Shown here: positions 1-11,240 of the stretch, piece by piece
Numbering within the stretch: position 1 is the stretch's first letter
Layout of the letters: every line of letters starts with the position of its first letter
Origin: Okapia johnstoni
Lineage: Eukaryota > Chordata > Mammalia > Artiodactyla > Giraffidae
Assembly: GCA_024291935.2 (NCBI GenBank)
Contig: JAGTYA010000026.1
Coordinates: forward strand, 7,296,001-7,360,000
Direction: 5' to 3'
Length of the DNA stretch: 64,000 nucleotides
The notes under the pieces: generated by a model
Databases searched by the model: none
Told to the model about the DNA's origin: nothing
Seen by the model: the letters and a program-made list of their open reading frames with translations, nothing else
Program-made: the position numbers and the translations under genes

Positions 1-1100
1 TATTGGAACACCTGGACATCCACATGGAAAAAAAATCTAGACATAGACCTTATACCCTTTATAACAATTAGCTGAAAATGAATCATAGACCTAAATGTAA
101 AATAGAAAACTCTAAACCTCCTAGAAGTTAACATTGGAGAAAATCTTGGGTTTGGCCATAACTTTTCCCCCCAGTTTTACTGAGATATAAATGACATATT
201 ACGTTGTATTAGTTTAAGGTGTAAGGCCATGATTTTTCAAATACCACACCAAAGCTATGATCTGTGAAAAACCAATTGATAAACGAATTCATTAAAATGA
301 AAAACTTCTGCTCTGCAAAAGACAATGTCGAGAGAATTTGACTGGGAAATGACAGTTGCAAAATAGACATATCTGATAAAGGACTGTTATTCAAAATATA
401 CAAAGAACTCTTAAAACTCCAAAATACGAGAATTCCCTGGCATTCCAGTGGTTAGAACTCGGTGCTTTCATTGCCGAGGGCCTGGGTTCTATCCCTGGTA
501 AGAGAACCAAGATCTTGCAAGTTACACGCCTGGGCCAAAAACAAAAACACAATGATAAGAAAACAAAATCCAATTTAAAAATGGGCTAAAACCCTTAACA
601 GACACCTCACAAAAGGAAAATATACAGATGGCAAATATTCACGTAAAAAGATGTCCCATACCATACGTTCTTAGAGAAATGCAAATTAAAGCAAGAACGA
701 GATACCCTACATCTTCATTAGAATAGCCAAAAGCCGCAACACTCCCAACACTAAACGATGGTGAGGCTGTGAAGCAGTAGGAATTCTTACTCGTTGCTGG
801 CAGGAATGCAAAACATTACAGGCACTTTGGAAGAGAGTTTGACAGGTTCTTACAAAACTAAACACATTCTTACAGATAACCCAGCAACTGCCCTCCTTGG
901 TATTTACCGAGGCAGCTGAAAACATGTCCACACAAAAACCTGCACACAAATGTTTCTATCAGTTTCATTCATAATTGCCAAAAACAAAAAACAACCAAGA
1001 TATCCTTTAGTAGGTGAATGGATGAACATAACTGTGGTGTGTCCATAAAGTAGGATATTATTCAGTGATAAAAAGAAAGGAACAAGTGACATGAAGAGGG
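1..1100 (+). repeat. L1 LINE fragment, sense
   Basis: AT-rich sequence with the wording of the 3' part of mammalian L1 ORF2 read on the plus strand: a run of reverse-transcriptase C-terminal codons broken by stops. A short CHR-type SINE interrupts it at about 431-545. No open frame longer than about 160 codons exists and none is intact. I take it as a decayed L1 copy; the subfamily was not assigned. Confidence 0.7.
431..545 (+). repeat. CHR-type short tRNA-derived SINE
   Basis: It starts with the 'ttccctggc..tccagtggtta' head typical of ruminant tRNA-Glu-derived SINEs. A degenerate B-box ('gggttctatccctgg') follows, then a run of 'gccaaaaacaaaaa'. It is inserted in L1 sequence. Confidence 0.75.
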
Positions 1101-1102
1101 CT

Positions 1103-1482
1103 GAGCACTGAAGAATTAACGCTTTTTCACTGCGGTGCTGGAGAAGATTCTTGAGAGACGCTTGGACGGCAAGGAGATCAAACCAGTCAATCCCACAGGA
1201 AATCAATCCTGAATATTCACTGGAAGGACTGATGCTGAAGCTCCAATACTTGGACCACCTGATGTGAAGTGTCAACTCATTAGAAAAGACCCTGATGCTG
1301 GGAAAGATTGAAGACAGGAGGAGAAGGGGACAGCAGAGGATGAGATGGTTGGATGGCACCGCCGACTCAATGAACATGAATTTAAGCAAGCTCTGGGAGA
1401 TGGTGAAGGACAGGGAAGCCTGGCGTGCTGTCGTCCACGGGGTCGCAAAGAGTCAGACGTGACTGAGCGACTGAACAACAAC
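1103..1482 (+). repeat. BovB LINE 3' end
   Basis: 5'-truncated BovB (RTE clade). It carries the last coding part of the reverse transcriptase, recognisable as degenerate '[14 protein letters not shown]' and '[20 protein letters not shown]' codons, and ends in the BovB tail 'gactgagcgactgaac'. Several frames are broken. Confidence 0.85.
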
Positions 1483-1499
1483 AAGAAGAAATGAGCTAT

Positions 1500-1805
1500 T
1501 GTGATGGCTAATTTTTTAAATTGAACTCTGGTTGATTTACAATACTGTGTTAGTTTCAGGTATACAGCAAAGTAAAGATTCAGAAATTTATGTGGATATG
1601 CAAGAGACTCAAAATAAACAAAACAATCTTGAGCAAAAAAAATAAGAGTACACTTGAAACGAATACAACATTGCAAATCAGCTCTACTCCAATAAAAATT
1701 AAAAAAAGAAAAAAAGCAGAGAGAGAACAAAGCTGCATGATTCATTCTTCCTGGACTCAAAACTTACTGCAAAGCTACAATAATCAGGACTGTGAGGTAC
1801 TGCCA
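1500..1805. repeat. L1 3'-end fragments
   Basis: About 1,510-1,580 resembles the ruminant L1 3' untranslated region in antisense ('ttgatttacaatactgtgttagtttc' region). About 1,650-1,715 is a sense L1 3' end with an A-rich tail. L1 ORF2 wording ('aatcaggactgtgaggtac') runs up to the LTR at about 1,806. No gene is seen. Confidence 0.55.
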
Positions 1806-2434
1806 TCGTATCCAAAAGTGGGGTCCAGCTGCTTGCCACTCAAAAGCCAAAAAAGAGGCAAGGTTGGTGGAAAGGAAAGTTGACTTTATTTTGGATTCCA
1901 GCAAACGGGGTTGGGAAGGGCTACCACCTGTCCAAAGGTTGACTGTCCCCCACTAACAATATAGACAGACAGAGGGGGCTACATGCAGAAACAGCAGACA
2001 ACTCTGACAGGCAACTTGAAACTGATCATCAGTGGTATGACCAGCATCGTCTTGATTGTTTTAAGAACAGTTAATCTTTAGTTCCATGGTAGATTTGTTC
2101 CCATTTCTTAGAGGCACAATTCTTGGAACTGTGGCAGATTATGTCATGGCTACAATCAGGTCATCATGTAATTAACTTCTTCCACCAGGTGAGGGTTTCA
2201 GTAGCTACAAGACAGCTCACGGGATATGGCTCATAATATTGTCTATAGCCCTTGAGAAGGAACTCAAGGTCCTTGACTAGGTTTAATGACTAAACAATTA
2301 GTTAGTCTTGTTGGACTGTTTTCCTTTGTTTCTGATTTTCTCGCTTCTCTGATTAAACTTATTCTTTGGCTAAGGTAAAAGGTAGGCTGAGGACATGGGG
2401 GGCAAGGATCATAGGGTCCTGCTCCGTTTCACAA
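1806..2434 (-). mobile_element. Solo LTR of an endogenous retrovirus
   Basis: Read on the minus strand this block begins TGTGAAACGGAGCAGGACCC near 2,434. It contains an AATAAA signal (plus-strand complement at about 1,884-1,890) followed by a C/T-rich R-U5-like stretch, and ends near 1,806. It interrupts an otherwise continuous L1 ORF2 sequence. No gag, pol or env sequence is attached, so it reads as a solo LTR of about 620 bp, class I-like by layout. The family was not assigned and a clean target-site duplication could not be made out. Confidence 0.55.
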
Positions 2435-2936
2435 TTAAGACAGAAAAACAGATCAATATAATAGAACTGGACATCCAAAAATAAACCCCTACGTTTGTGG
2501 TCAACTGATTTTCTGTAACAGTGCCAAGATCTTTCAATAAGGGAAAAATAGTCTTTTCAGTAAATAGGTGTTGGAACAACTGGATAACCACATGCAAAGG
2601 AATGAAGTTGGACACCTGCCTCACACAAGATGAATAATAAAATCAAAATAAATCAGAGACCTAAAATCTAAGAACTAAAACCATAGTATTCTCAGAAGAA
2701 AACATGGGCACAAATCTTCATGAACTTGGGTTAGGGTTTCTTAGATACAACACCAAAAGCACAAAAGAAAAAATAAGCTACAAAAAATTAAAAACTTTGT
2801 GCTGTGAAGGATATTACCAAGAAAGTAAAAAGACAACTACAAAATGGGAGAAAATATTTGCAAACCAGGTATCTGACGGGGAACTTGTACCTGTAATATT
2901 TAAAGGACTCTGACAACTATAGCCCTTATTTTTAAA

Positions 2937-3282
2937 TTTTAATTATGTATTTATTTATTGGCTCCGCTGCGTCTTCATTGCTGTGCAGGCTTTCTCTAGT
3001 TGCATAAAGCTGGGTCTACTCTGTAGTTGAGGTATGCAGGCTTCTCACTGCGGTGGTTTCTTTTTTTGTGGAGTACAAGCTCTAGGGCGTGCAGCCCACG
3101 TACTTTTGGCACGTGGTCTCAGTAGCCGCAGCTCCCTAGCTCAAGCACACAGACTCAATAGTTGTGGCTCATGGGTTTAGTTACCCTGCTGCATGTGAGA
3201 TCTTCCAGGACCAGAGACAGAACCTGTGTCTCCTACATTAGCAGGCAGATTCTTTACCACTGAGCCACCAGAGAAGCCCAAT
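2937..3282 (-). repeat. CHR-type long tRNA-derived SINE
   Basis: A minus-strand element of about 345 bp. It ends at the plus-strand 'gagccaccagagaagccc' (the SINE head) and has 'ttatttattggctccgctgcgtcttc' at its tail side. It has the long body with repeated 'tagttgtggc' units seen in cetartiodactyl CHR elements. Confidence 0.8.
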
Positions 3283-3795
3283 AGTCCTATTTTCAAAATG
3301 GGCAAAAGAATCGACATTTCTCCAAAGAAGATACACAAACAGCCGAAAGCACATGAAAAGACGCTCAGAATCATTCGTCATTAAGGAAGGGCAACAAGAA
3401 AAAGAAAAACCACAACAGACACTACTTCACACCCACTAGGACGGCTAACAAAGACACAACATGACGGGGGTTGACAAGGGTGTGAAGAAATTGGAGCCCT
3501 CATACATAGCTGGTGGGAATGTAAAATGTTGCAGCTGCTTCAGAAAGTAGTTTGGTGGTTTTTCAAAAAATTAATTATAGACTTACCATGTAACCCAGTC
3601 ATTCTGCTCCTAGGTATTTATTTACCCAAGGGAACTGAAGATATGTGTTCACACAAAACCTTGTATGATATTCACAGCACCATAATGTCCAAGAGCCAAA
3701 AGGTGGAAAGAACCCAAATGATGAGTGGATTAAGCAAAATGTGATATGGTCATGCAAGGGAATATTATTCAGCCATAAAAAGAAATAAAGCACTG

Positions 3796-3925
3796 GGAAT
3801 TCCTTGGAGGTCCAGTGGTTAGGACTGCATGCTTTCACTGTTGAGAGCTAGGGTTCAATCCCTGGTTGGGGAACCATGATCCTGCAAGCCTTGAGGTATG
3901 GTGGTCAAAAAAAAAGAAAAATGAA
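3796..3925 (+). repeat. CHR-type short tRNA-derived SINE
   Basis: Head 'gaattccttggaggtccagtgg', B-box-like 'gggttcaatccctgg', then an A-rich tail at about 3,908-3,921. It is nested in L1. Confidence 0.8.
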
Positions 3926-4436
3926 GTACTGATGCATGCTACAACACGGATGAGTTTGACAATATTATTTTAAATGAAAGAAGACAGTCACAAAAGGCAC
4001 TATATTGTATGATTTTATTTATGTGATATGTCCAGAATAGGCAAAACTGTAGAGACTGAAAACAAGATTACTGGCTGCCTGGGGCTGGTGGAACAGCCAA
4101 CAGGGGAATGACTGCTGATAGATACTGAGTTTCTTTTGGCATCATGAAAATGTCCTGAAATTGGATTGTGGTGAGAGTTGCACAACTTTGAATATACTAA
4201 GAACCAATTGTACACTTTGTAGCAGTAAATTATGTGCCATATGAATGCTACCTCAGTAAAGACTTTTTTTAAACTTATACAAAATAGTCAAATTTATAAA
4301 GACAGAAAGTAGAATGGTGGTTTCCAGGGGCTGAGGAGAGAGGCAAATGGGTACAGAGTTTCTTTGGCCAGAGGAAAAAAGTTTTATGGATGGATGGTGG
4401 TGAGGGTTGTATGATGTGAACCTACCTAATGCACTG

Positions 4437-4625
4437 AATTATTGTCGTTGTTGTTAAGTTGGTAAGTCATGTTTGGCTCTTTGTGACCCCATGGAATGCA
4501 GCACACCAGGTTCCTCTGTCCTCCACTAGCTCCGGGAGTTTGCTCAAACTCAAGTCCATTGAGTTGGTGAAGCTATCTAACCATCTCATCCTCTGCTGCC
4601 CCCTTCTCCTTTTGGCCCTGAATCA
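4437..4625 (-). repeat. Old BovB LINE fragment
   Basis: A degenerate minus-strand copy of the BovB 3' end. It has 'ctttgtgaccccatggaatgc' and 'atctaaccatctcatcctctg', and a GTT-rich start at 4,440-4,455. Confidence 0.75.
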
Positions 4626-4654
4626 TACCTTTTAAAAAATGGTAAAAATGGTAA

Positions 4655-4792
4655 CTTTTATGTATATATGCTCAGATGCTCAGTCGTGTCCGATTCTTTG
4701 TGACCCCATGAACTGTAGCCCACCAGACTCCTCTGTCCATGGGATTTTCCAAGCAAGAATACTGGAGAGGGTTGCCATTTCCTTCTCCAGGG
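4655..4792 (-). repeat. Bov-A monomer SINE
   Basis: It contains 'ctcagtcgtgtccgattctttg', then 'gggattttccaagcaagaatactggag' and 'ttgccatttccttctccag', which is the Bov-A body in minus orientation without a tRNA head. Confidence 0.75.
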
Positions 4793-4859
4793 AACTTTTA
4801 TGCATATTTTACCATAATTTTTTAAATAAAGAAACTTTTCAAAGAATTTTGAAATTATG

Positions 4860-5520
4860 AGGTTACTGTGCAGACTTTAATAAAAGTAAATTTGGAAAGC
4901 CTGGGATAAAGTAATAATGTCCTAGGGAAACAGAGATTAGCAAAATTTATCTCATTATAATGAAAAAATCTTAGCTAGATCAATATCCATAGAAGAAATA
5001 AGGAAAGTTTTAAAGAACTACCTCACAAAAAAGCATTTGGCCCAGATGGCTTCATAGAAGTTTCTCACATTTTTTAAAGAGCAGATAGTCCCAATGTTCT
5101 AGAAATCATTTCAGAACATTTTTTGTTTCTTTTCTCTTTTTTTAGCTTTAAAAAGTTTACTGTATTGATGTCTGCTTGAGTTGCAACTTATTTCTTTTAT
5201 GAAGCAAGTAAAACATTGACATCTAAACCTAGAAGGCAGAATAATAAAAGATAACTATAGACTCAAATCACTCATGAATACTGAAACACAAATACTAAGT
5301 AAAATATCACCAAACGTAATCCAGTGCTACAGTAAGAAAACAATGCACCATGACCAAGCGGAATTTATTCCAGAAGCCCAAGATTGATTTAATGATAAGA
5401 AATCTGTTAATATCACAGGCCACATTAATAGATTTAAGGGAAAAAATTATAGATTATCTGCATAGACACTAGAAAAACCTACCAAATTCAACACCCTTTC
5501 TTTTTAAAAACAATAAAGAA
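4860..5520 (+). repeat. L1 ORF2 fragment, sense
   Basis: The stretch around 5,030-5,060 ('ttggcccagatggcttcata') and 5,345-5,470 matches the wording of the L1 ORF2 reverse-transcriptase region. It is broken by stops. Confidence 0.65.
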
Positions 5521-5529
5521 AATAGGAAC

Positions 5530-5720
5530 TAACAGATATTTTATATATTAATATATAGTATATATCTTAATATATGTATATGTACTTATACAAATATGTA
5601 TATAATAACCAATGTATAATATGTTACTTTATATAATTAATATATAATATAGAATGTTAATATTATATATAATATGTGACATATATTTCTTAGTCTTATA
5701 TATATCTTAGTCCTAATGCC
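5530..5720. repeat. AT-rich simple sequence
   Basis: About 190 bp of almost pure A and T with interrupted TA and TATG runs. Confidence 0.85.
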
Positions 5721-5774
5721 AATATCTTACTAAAAGCAGAAACACTAGAGAATATCAGAAAAGAAAAATAAGAA

Positions 5775-5900
5775 AATGCGGGACTTTGGGGTCCAGATGT
5801 TGGGACTCTGCATTTCCACTGCAGGGGCCACAGGTTCTATTCCTGGTTGAGGAACTAGAATTCCATATGCCATGGGGCATGCAAAAAAAAAAAATTAGGT
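5775..5900 (+). repeat. CHR-type short SINE
   Basis: A degenerate head ('gggactttggggtccagatg'), a B-box-like 'ggttctattcctgg' and a 13-A tail at about 5,882-5,894. Confidence 0.7.
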
Positions 5901-6039
5901 CTCTGATGGTATCAATGAACTTAATAATCTGAGGCATTCTCCACCTGCCTGAATTTCTTGTTATATGAAATAATAAATGTCCTCTGTTTTAAAACCTTTG
6001 GAAGAAAAGCTTTTTACTAGCAGTTGAACTTATCTCATA

Positions 6040-6650
6040 TAATATTTGATCACCATGAAACATTCAGCAATAGAAACATATTATCATATAATTATATAGT
6101 ATACAATGATGCTGGGAAAGATTGAGGGCAGGAGAAGAAGGGGACGACAGAGGATGAGATGGTTGGATGGCATCACCGACTCAACGGACATGGGTTTGGG
6201 TGGACTCCGGGAGTTGGTGATGGACAGGGAGGCCTGGCGGGCTGCAGTTCATGGGGTCACAAAGAGTCGGACATGACTGAGCCACTGAACTGAACTGAAC
6301 TGATACATTATAGTTACATAATGTATAATATATATACATAGAAGCATATTATCATATAATTATATAACATATATTATAGTTATATAAAGTATATATTATG
6401 TATAATATATATACATTGTATATATATATAATACACACATTATGTATGCTATGTATATATATTATACATTATATATATGATACATTATGTCTATATATGT
6501 ATATTATGTTTATATATAATATATATTATACATTATGTATATATTATACATAATATATATTATAGTGCTCTTTATATAATTATATGATAATATGTTTCTA
6601 TGTATGTATACACATTATGTATATATAATGTATATAATATATAAAAAAGA
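6040..6650. repeat. AT-rich tract with imperfect palindrome, split by a BovB end
   Basis: Two stretches of near-pure AT (about 6,040-6,104 and 6,303-6,650) surround a BovB fragment. The motif 'cataGAAgcatattatcata' at about 6,337-6,356 recurs inverted at about 6,582-6,603, and again direct at about 6,068-6,090. That gives an imperfect palindrome centred near 6,470. Confidence 0.75.
6105..6302 (+). repeat. BovB LINE 3' end (5'-truncated)
   Basis: It starts at the 'gatgctgggaaagattga' coding stretch and ends in the 'actgaactgaactgat' tail. About 200 bp, inserted in AT-rich DNA. Confidence 0.9.
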
Positions 6651-6654
6651 AAAT

Positions 6655-7440
6655 AAAAGCTCCCCACAGTTTCTTAATATATAAACAAACAAGCAAAGGC
6701 AAGCTAGGAGAAAATTTTTCAGTGTAAGTCCTTAATATAGAGAGAACTATTACAAACTGAGGGACAAATGATCAAACCCATACTTTTGAAAACTAGAAAA
6801 AAAATATGAAAAGTCACAAGCAGAAAAGACACCAAAATATTCTTCAAATATATTTTAAAAATTGTGGACTAACTTAAAAATAAATAAATGCAAATTAAAT
6901 TAGCACTGAAATACCATTCCTCTCCTATCAGATTGGCAAAATTAAAGGATATGAGAACACATTCTGATGGTGAGACTGGAGAAATATACCTTCTCATATG
7001 TTGCTAATGGAAATGCAAACTGGTACAATAGTTCTGCAGGGAAACTTGACAGTGTTTACCAAAGCTACATATGTACATGTATTTTGACCCAGCACTGCCA
7101 CTTCGAGAAATTCACCCTGAAAATACACCTCCAAGAATAGGAAAATATATATGCACAAGATTATTTATTGAAACATTGATCACAATGGCAAATAATTGAA
7201 ACAATCTTTACATACTATCCTATACATAGAAGATAGTTAAAACATTTGATACATCCAGACAATGGAGTACTATGCAACTGTAAAAAAGGATAAGAAAGGT
7301 CTCTATGAATTGCTAGGAAGTAATTTCTAAAAGCATATAGAATGCTATTCTTTATGTTAGAAAGAAAAAGATTATACAAAAATACACATATATCTGTTCT
7401 TTTGTGAAAAAATAAATACAAGAAAGATAAACCAGAACTA
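6655..7440 (+). repeat. L1 LINE fragment, sense
   Basis: L1 ORF2 C-terminal and 3' wording ('ccaagaataggaaaatatatatgc', 'gacaatggagtactatgcaac'). It is decayed with no intact frame. Sequence from 7,440 to 7,750 is probably an older continuation; I see no gene there. Confidence 0.65.
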
Positions 7441-7753
7441 ATGATGTTTGTTTGTTGCCCACATGCAATAAGTGGGAAAGCGGTAGAACTGGCATCAAAG
7501 GAATGAAAGAAGAGTGACAGTTCGCTGAGTGTAGTTTTTCTGTATAATTCTGACTCTTAGACCCATGTTAATGCTTCACCTACTCCACAAAACATCAAAT
7601 AAAATTAGCTAGAATATTTGGGAGAACCCATGAAAGGAAACTAAACCATAAGAAATTAATCCAACTGTATTAAAATGAGTAACAACCATTCTGAAGGAAG
7701 TGACAGGGTAAAAATCTCATCTAAGTAACTTTGGAAAACAATATTTTGACTGC

Positions 7754-8572
7754 CTCAGTTCAGTGGCTCAGTTGTGTCCGACTCTTTGCAGCCCCATGGA
7801 CTGCAGCATGCCAAGCTTCCCTGTCCATCACCAATTCCTGGAGCTTGCTCAAACTCATGTCCGTCGAGTCAGTGATGCCATCCAACCATCTCATCCTCTG
7901 GCCTCCCCTTCTCCTCCTGCTTTCAATTTTTCCCAGCATCAGGGTCTTTTCCAATGAGTCAGTTCTTTGCATCAGGTGGCCAAAGTATTGGAACTTGAGC
8001 TTCAGCATCAGTCCTTCCAATGAATATTCAGGACTGATTTCCTTTAGGATGGACTGGTTGGATCTCCTTGCAGTCCAAGGGACTCTCAAGGATCTTCCCC
8101 AACACCACAGTTCAAAAGCATCAATTCTTCGGCGCTCAACTTTCTTTATGGTCCAACTCACATCCATACATGACTACTGGAAAAACCATAGCTTTGACTT
8201 GATGGACATTTGTTGGCAAAGAAATATTTTTGCTTTTTAGTATGCTGTCTAGGTTGGTCGTAGCTTTTCTTCCAAGGAGCAAGTGTATTTTAATTCCATA
8301 ACTGCAGTCACCATCAGTGATTTTGGAACCCAAGAAAATAGTCTCTCACTGTTTCCATTGTTTCCCCATCTATTTGCCATGAAGTGATGGGACCAGATGC
8401 CATGATCTTTGTTTTTTGAATATTGAGTTTTAAGCCAACTTTTTCATTCTCCTCTTTCACTTTCATCAAGAGGCTCCATAGTTCTTCTTTGCTTTCTGCC
8501 ATAAGTGTGGTGTATCTGAGGTTATTGATATTTCTCCTGGCAATCTTGATTCTAGCTTTAATCTTTGAGTAA
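7754..8572 (-). repeat. BovB LINE 3' portion
   Basis: A minus-strand copy of about 820 bp. Its translation includes the reverse-transcriptase motifs 'AESKEELWSLLMKVKEENEK', 'KLNIQKTKIMASGPITSW' and '[18 protein letters not shown]', split over frames by small indels. The plus-strand 169-codon frame here is its antisense shadow. Confidence 0.92.
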
Positions 8573-9167
8573 CTACTGTAAGAAAAAAGAACTCAGCAAA
8601 ACAAGTATTGCACTCTTAGTAGCAAATTTGTTTTTCAGAAAGATGTAGGTTAGAAATTCTGAACCTATTTAATATTTACATGTACTAAGCACATAAATAG
8701 AATATTGTAAATTATGAGAATCCGATTTCTCATTGTCAGAGAAGAATTACAAGTAGGAAAAGGGGAAAGCTAGAAGGAACCCTGTGATGTTGGATGAGAA
8801 TCAAAGGCATTAGTATAAACTTGTGTGATGAATACATATGTACAGATGGGTAGATCTAGGAATAAATAGATGGGTACAGGCATACATATATTTCCTACTC
8901 TATCCACTGACAGGACCTGGAGGCGATAACACCCCAGTAACAATGAGCACTGCTGATGCCCAGTTCTTGGTTCTTAAATTCCATTCTTCAGTGAAAAGGA
9001 AATCGGGGCTCTTTGGAGAAATGGTTCATTTCAGGGCTGGTGCAGCGATGGTACATCATGAATCTGGAATATCACCTAGTGACAGAAAGCAAGGAGCCAG
9101 AGGAGTCAACCTGAAGGAGCTCCCTGGGTCTTAATCTGGGACAATTTGAACAATAAAATAGCAAAGA
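8573..9167. other. Unassigned intergenic stretch
   Basis: No confident repeat and no coding signal. A 98-codon plus-strand frame at 8,838-9,134 has no recognisable domain, lacks splice or Kozak support and reads like decayed interspersed repeat. Confidence 0.4.
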
Positions 9168-9835
9168 GAGTGTATTAGTTAGGATTCTTCAGAGAAATAG
9201 AACCAATAGGATACACATATGAAGAGATTTAGTATAAGCAGTGGTCCCCAACCTTTCTGGCTCCAGGGACTGGCTTCTGGAAGACAATTTTTCTATGGGG
9301 GAGGGGAGATGGTTTCGGATGATTCAAGCACAGTACATTTATTGTACACTCTATTTCTATTATTATTACATCAGCTTCACCTCAGAGCATCAGGCATTAG
9401 ATCTGGGAGGTGGGGGACCCCAGTTATAAGGAATATCTTCATGCAATTATGGAGGTGAAAAAGTCCCACATTCTGCCGTCTGCAAGCTGGAGACCCAGGA
9501 AAGCGGTGGTGTAATTACTTCTGAATTTGAAGACCTGAAAACAAGGGTGGCCAAGGACGAGATCGATGGCCAGCTCAAGGAATCAGGTAAAGGGGTGAAT
9601 TCTTCCTTCCTCCATGTTTTCATTCTACTGAAGCTCTCAGTGGGCTGGATGATGCTCACTCATATTTGGGAGAGCAAACTTCTTTACTGACTCTGAGCAA
9701 ACTGAGCCCACTGATTCAAATGTTAATTTCAACTGCAAACACCCTCACAGGCACACCCAGAAAGAAATATTATGTAGCCAAGTTATCTGGGCACCCTTTG
9801 ATACAGTCAAGTTGACACGTAAAATTAACCATCAT
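9168..9835 (+). repeat. Old interspersed repeat split by a DNA transposon
   Basis: It begins 'gttaggattcttcagagaaatagaacc' and resumes after 9,424 with 'ttatggaggtg', later 'caagttgacac' and 'attaaccatcat'. I recognise the wording as a widespread mammalian interspersed repeat but cannot name the family safely. It is interrupted at 9,239-9,423. Confidence 0.5.
9239..9423. mobile_element. hAT-like DNA transposon remnant
   Basis: The left end CAGTGGTCCCCAACC is a typical hAT-type terminal inverted repeat. The right end, about 9,412-9,422, reads 'gggggacccc'. The flanks are 'agtataag' on the left and 'agttataag' on the right, an 8-9 bp near-duplication as hAT elements make. It is about 185 bp, internally deleted and without transposase. 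Confidence 0.6.
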
Positions 9836-9939
9836 AGACTGTAAGGGATTATTACCCATGGAAAAAAAAATATCCATGAGTCTATACTGGTATAAACAAA
9901 TAAGTAAATGGGGGAGAAGTGACAGTTCTTTCTCTTTTA

Positions 9940-10264
9940 AAAAATTGTTTCTTTTTGGCTGTGCTGGGTCTTCGCTGGTGCCCGGGATTTTCTCCAGTTG
10001 TGGCAAGTGGAGTTGTGGCTCCAGTTGTGGCTACTCTCTAGCTGTGGCAGTGGCTTCTCTTGCTGTGGAGTGTGCTCCACAACAGGGCACTTGGGCTTCA
10101 GTAGTTGAACCATGTGGGCTCAATAGTTGGGGCTCCCAGGCTCTAGAGCACTGGTTCAATAGTTGTGCATGGTCTAGTTGCTCCAAGGAACATGGGATCT
10201 TCCTATCCAACCCATGTCTCCTGGATTGGTAGGTGGAGTTTTTAACACTGAGCCACCAGGGAAG
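9940..10264 (-). repeat. CHR-type long tRNA-derived SINE
   Basis: It runs from 'tttttggctgtgctgggtcttc' to 'actgagccaccagggaagc', with repeated 'agttgtggct' units. Minus orientation. Confidence 0.85.
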
Positions 10265-10960
10265 CTGGATAGTTGTTTTTTTCCAGGAAAATTTCGTAAA
10301 TAAAAAGAGAAGGCATGAGGAAAACAGAAAATCACCATGAGGCAAATGCCACAGTAGTAATTGTTGCAGGCAGGAATCATTGATGATTAAAAAAAGTATG
10401 ACAAGAAACAAGATATTTGCATAAATTCAAAGTATCTTCCCTCACCCAAAATATTTACTAATTACAAAGGGGAAATGAGTCAGTTTTCAGTGGAGAAACC
10501 TGGCAGACACATCCTAACCAAGTGATCAAATAATAAGTCACCAATAATAAGACAAGCCAATTTCACATACCACCCAGTAGGATACGCTGAGAAGAGCACA
10601 TCACTTCTGTATTATTCTTGCCCCGAATGAATAACCTCAAAGTCAGCATTGGGAAACATCAGATAAATCCAAACTGAGGGATATTCTACAAAATAACTGG
10701 CCAATACTTTTCACAAGTTTCAGGTTCATAGAAGAAAAAGAAACCTGAGAAATTGTTCCAAATGGAGAAGACCAAGGAGACAGGGCAGTTGTGGTAGCCA
10801 GCCTCCCAAGTGGCCTTCAAGTGAGCCTGGTATTCATGGGATAAGACTGACCAACAGGACAGTGTACCAACAGGACATTGTGGAAATGACATCGTGTGAT
10901 TTCTGAACCTAGATGGTAAAAGACTTTGCAACTTCAACCTTACTTTCTTTTCTTTTCTTT
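10265..10960. other. Unassigned intergenic stretch
   Basis: No gene and no clearly recognised repeat. The largest minus-strand frames (10,031-10,411 and 10,686-10,937) show no domain and partly overlap the adjacent SINE. A pyrimidine run of TTTTC units lies at about 10,942-10,962. Confidence 0.4.
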
Positions 10961-10965
10961 TTAAT

Positions 10966-11240
10966 AAGAAATTAAAAGACGCTTGCTCCTTGGAGGGAAA
11001 GCTATGATAAACCTAGACAGCATATTAAAAAGCAAAGACATTACTTTGCCAACAAAGGTTTGTATAGTCAAAGCTATGGTTTTTCCAGTAGTCATGTCTG
11101 GATTTGAGTTGGACCATAAAGAAGCCTGAGCGCCAAAGAACCGATGCTTTGGTATTGTGATGCTGGAGAAGACTCTTGAGAGTCCCTTGGATAGCAAGGA
11201 AATCCAATCAGTCAATCCTAAAGGAAATTAACCCTGAATA
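10966..11240 (+). repeat. BovB LINE fragment, first of a tandem pair
   Basis: BovB reverse-transcriptase C-terminal sequence (from 'gacgcttgctccttgg' to 'aaaggaaattaaccctgaata'), cut off before the BovB 3' tail. The next copy begins directly at about 11,241. Confidence 0.85.

Larger units (their letters stand above)
2435..4436 (+). repeat. L1 LINE fragment, sense, carrying two SINEs
   Basis: L1 ORF2 and 3' sequence continues after the LTR (2,435-2,936), after the long CHR SINE (3,283-3,796) and after the short CHR SINE (3,926-4,436). The plus-strand frames near 2,704-2,913 and 3,526-3,744 are decayed ORF2 codons, not host genes. Confidence 0.7.
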
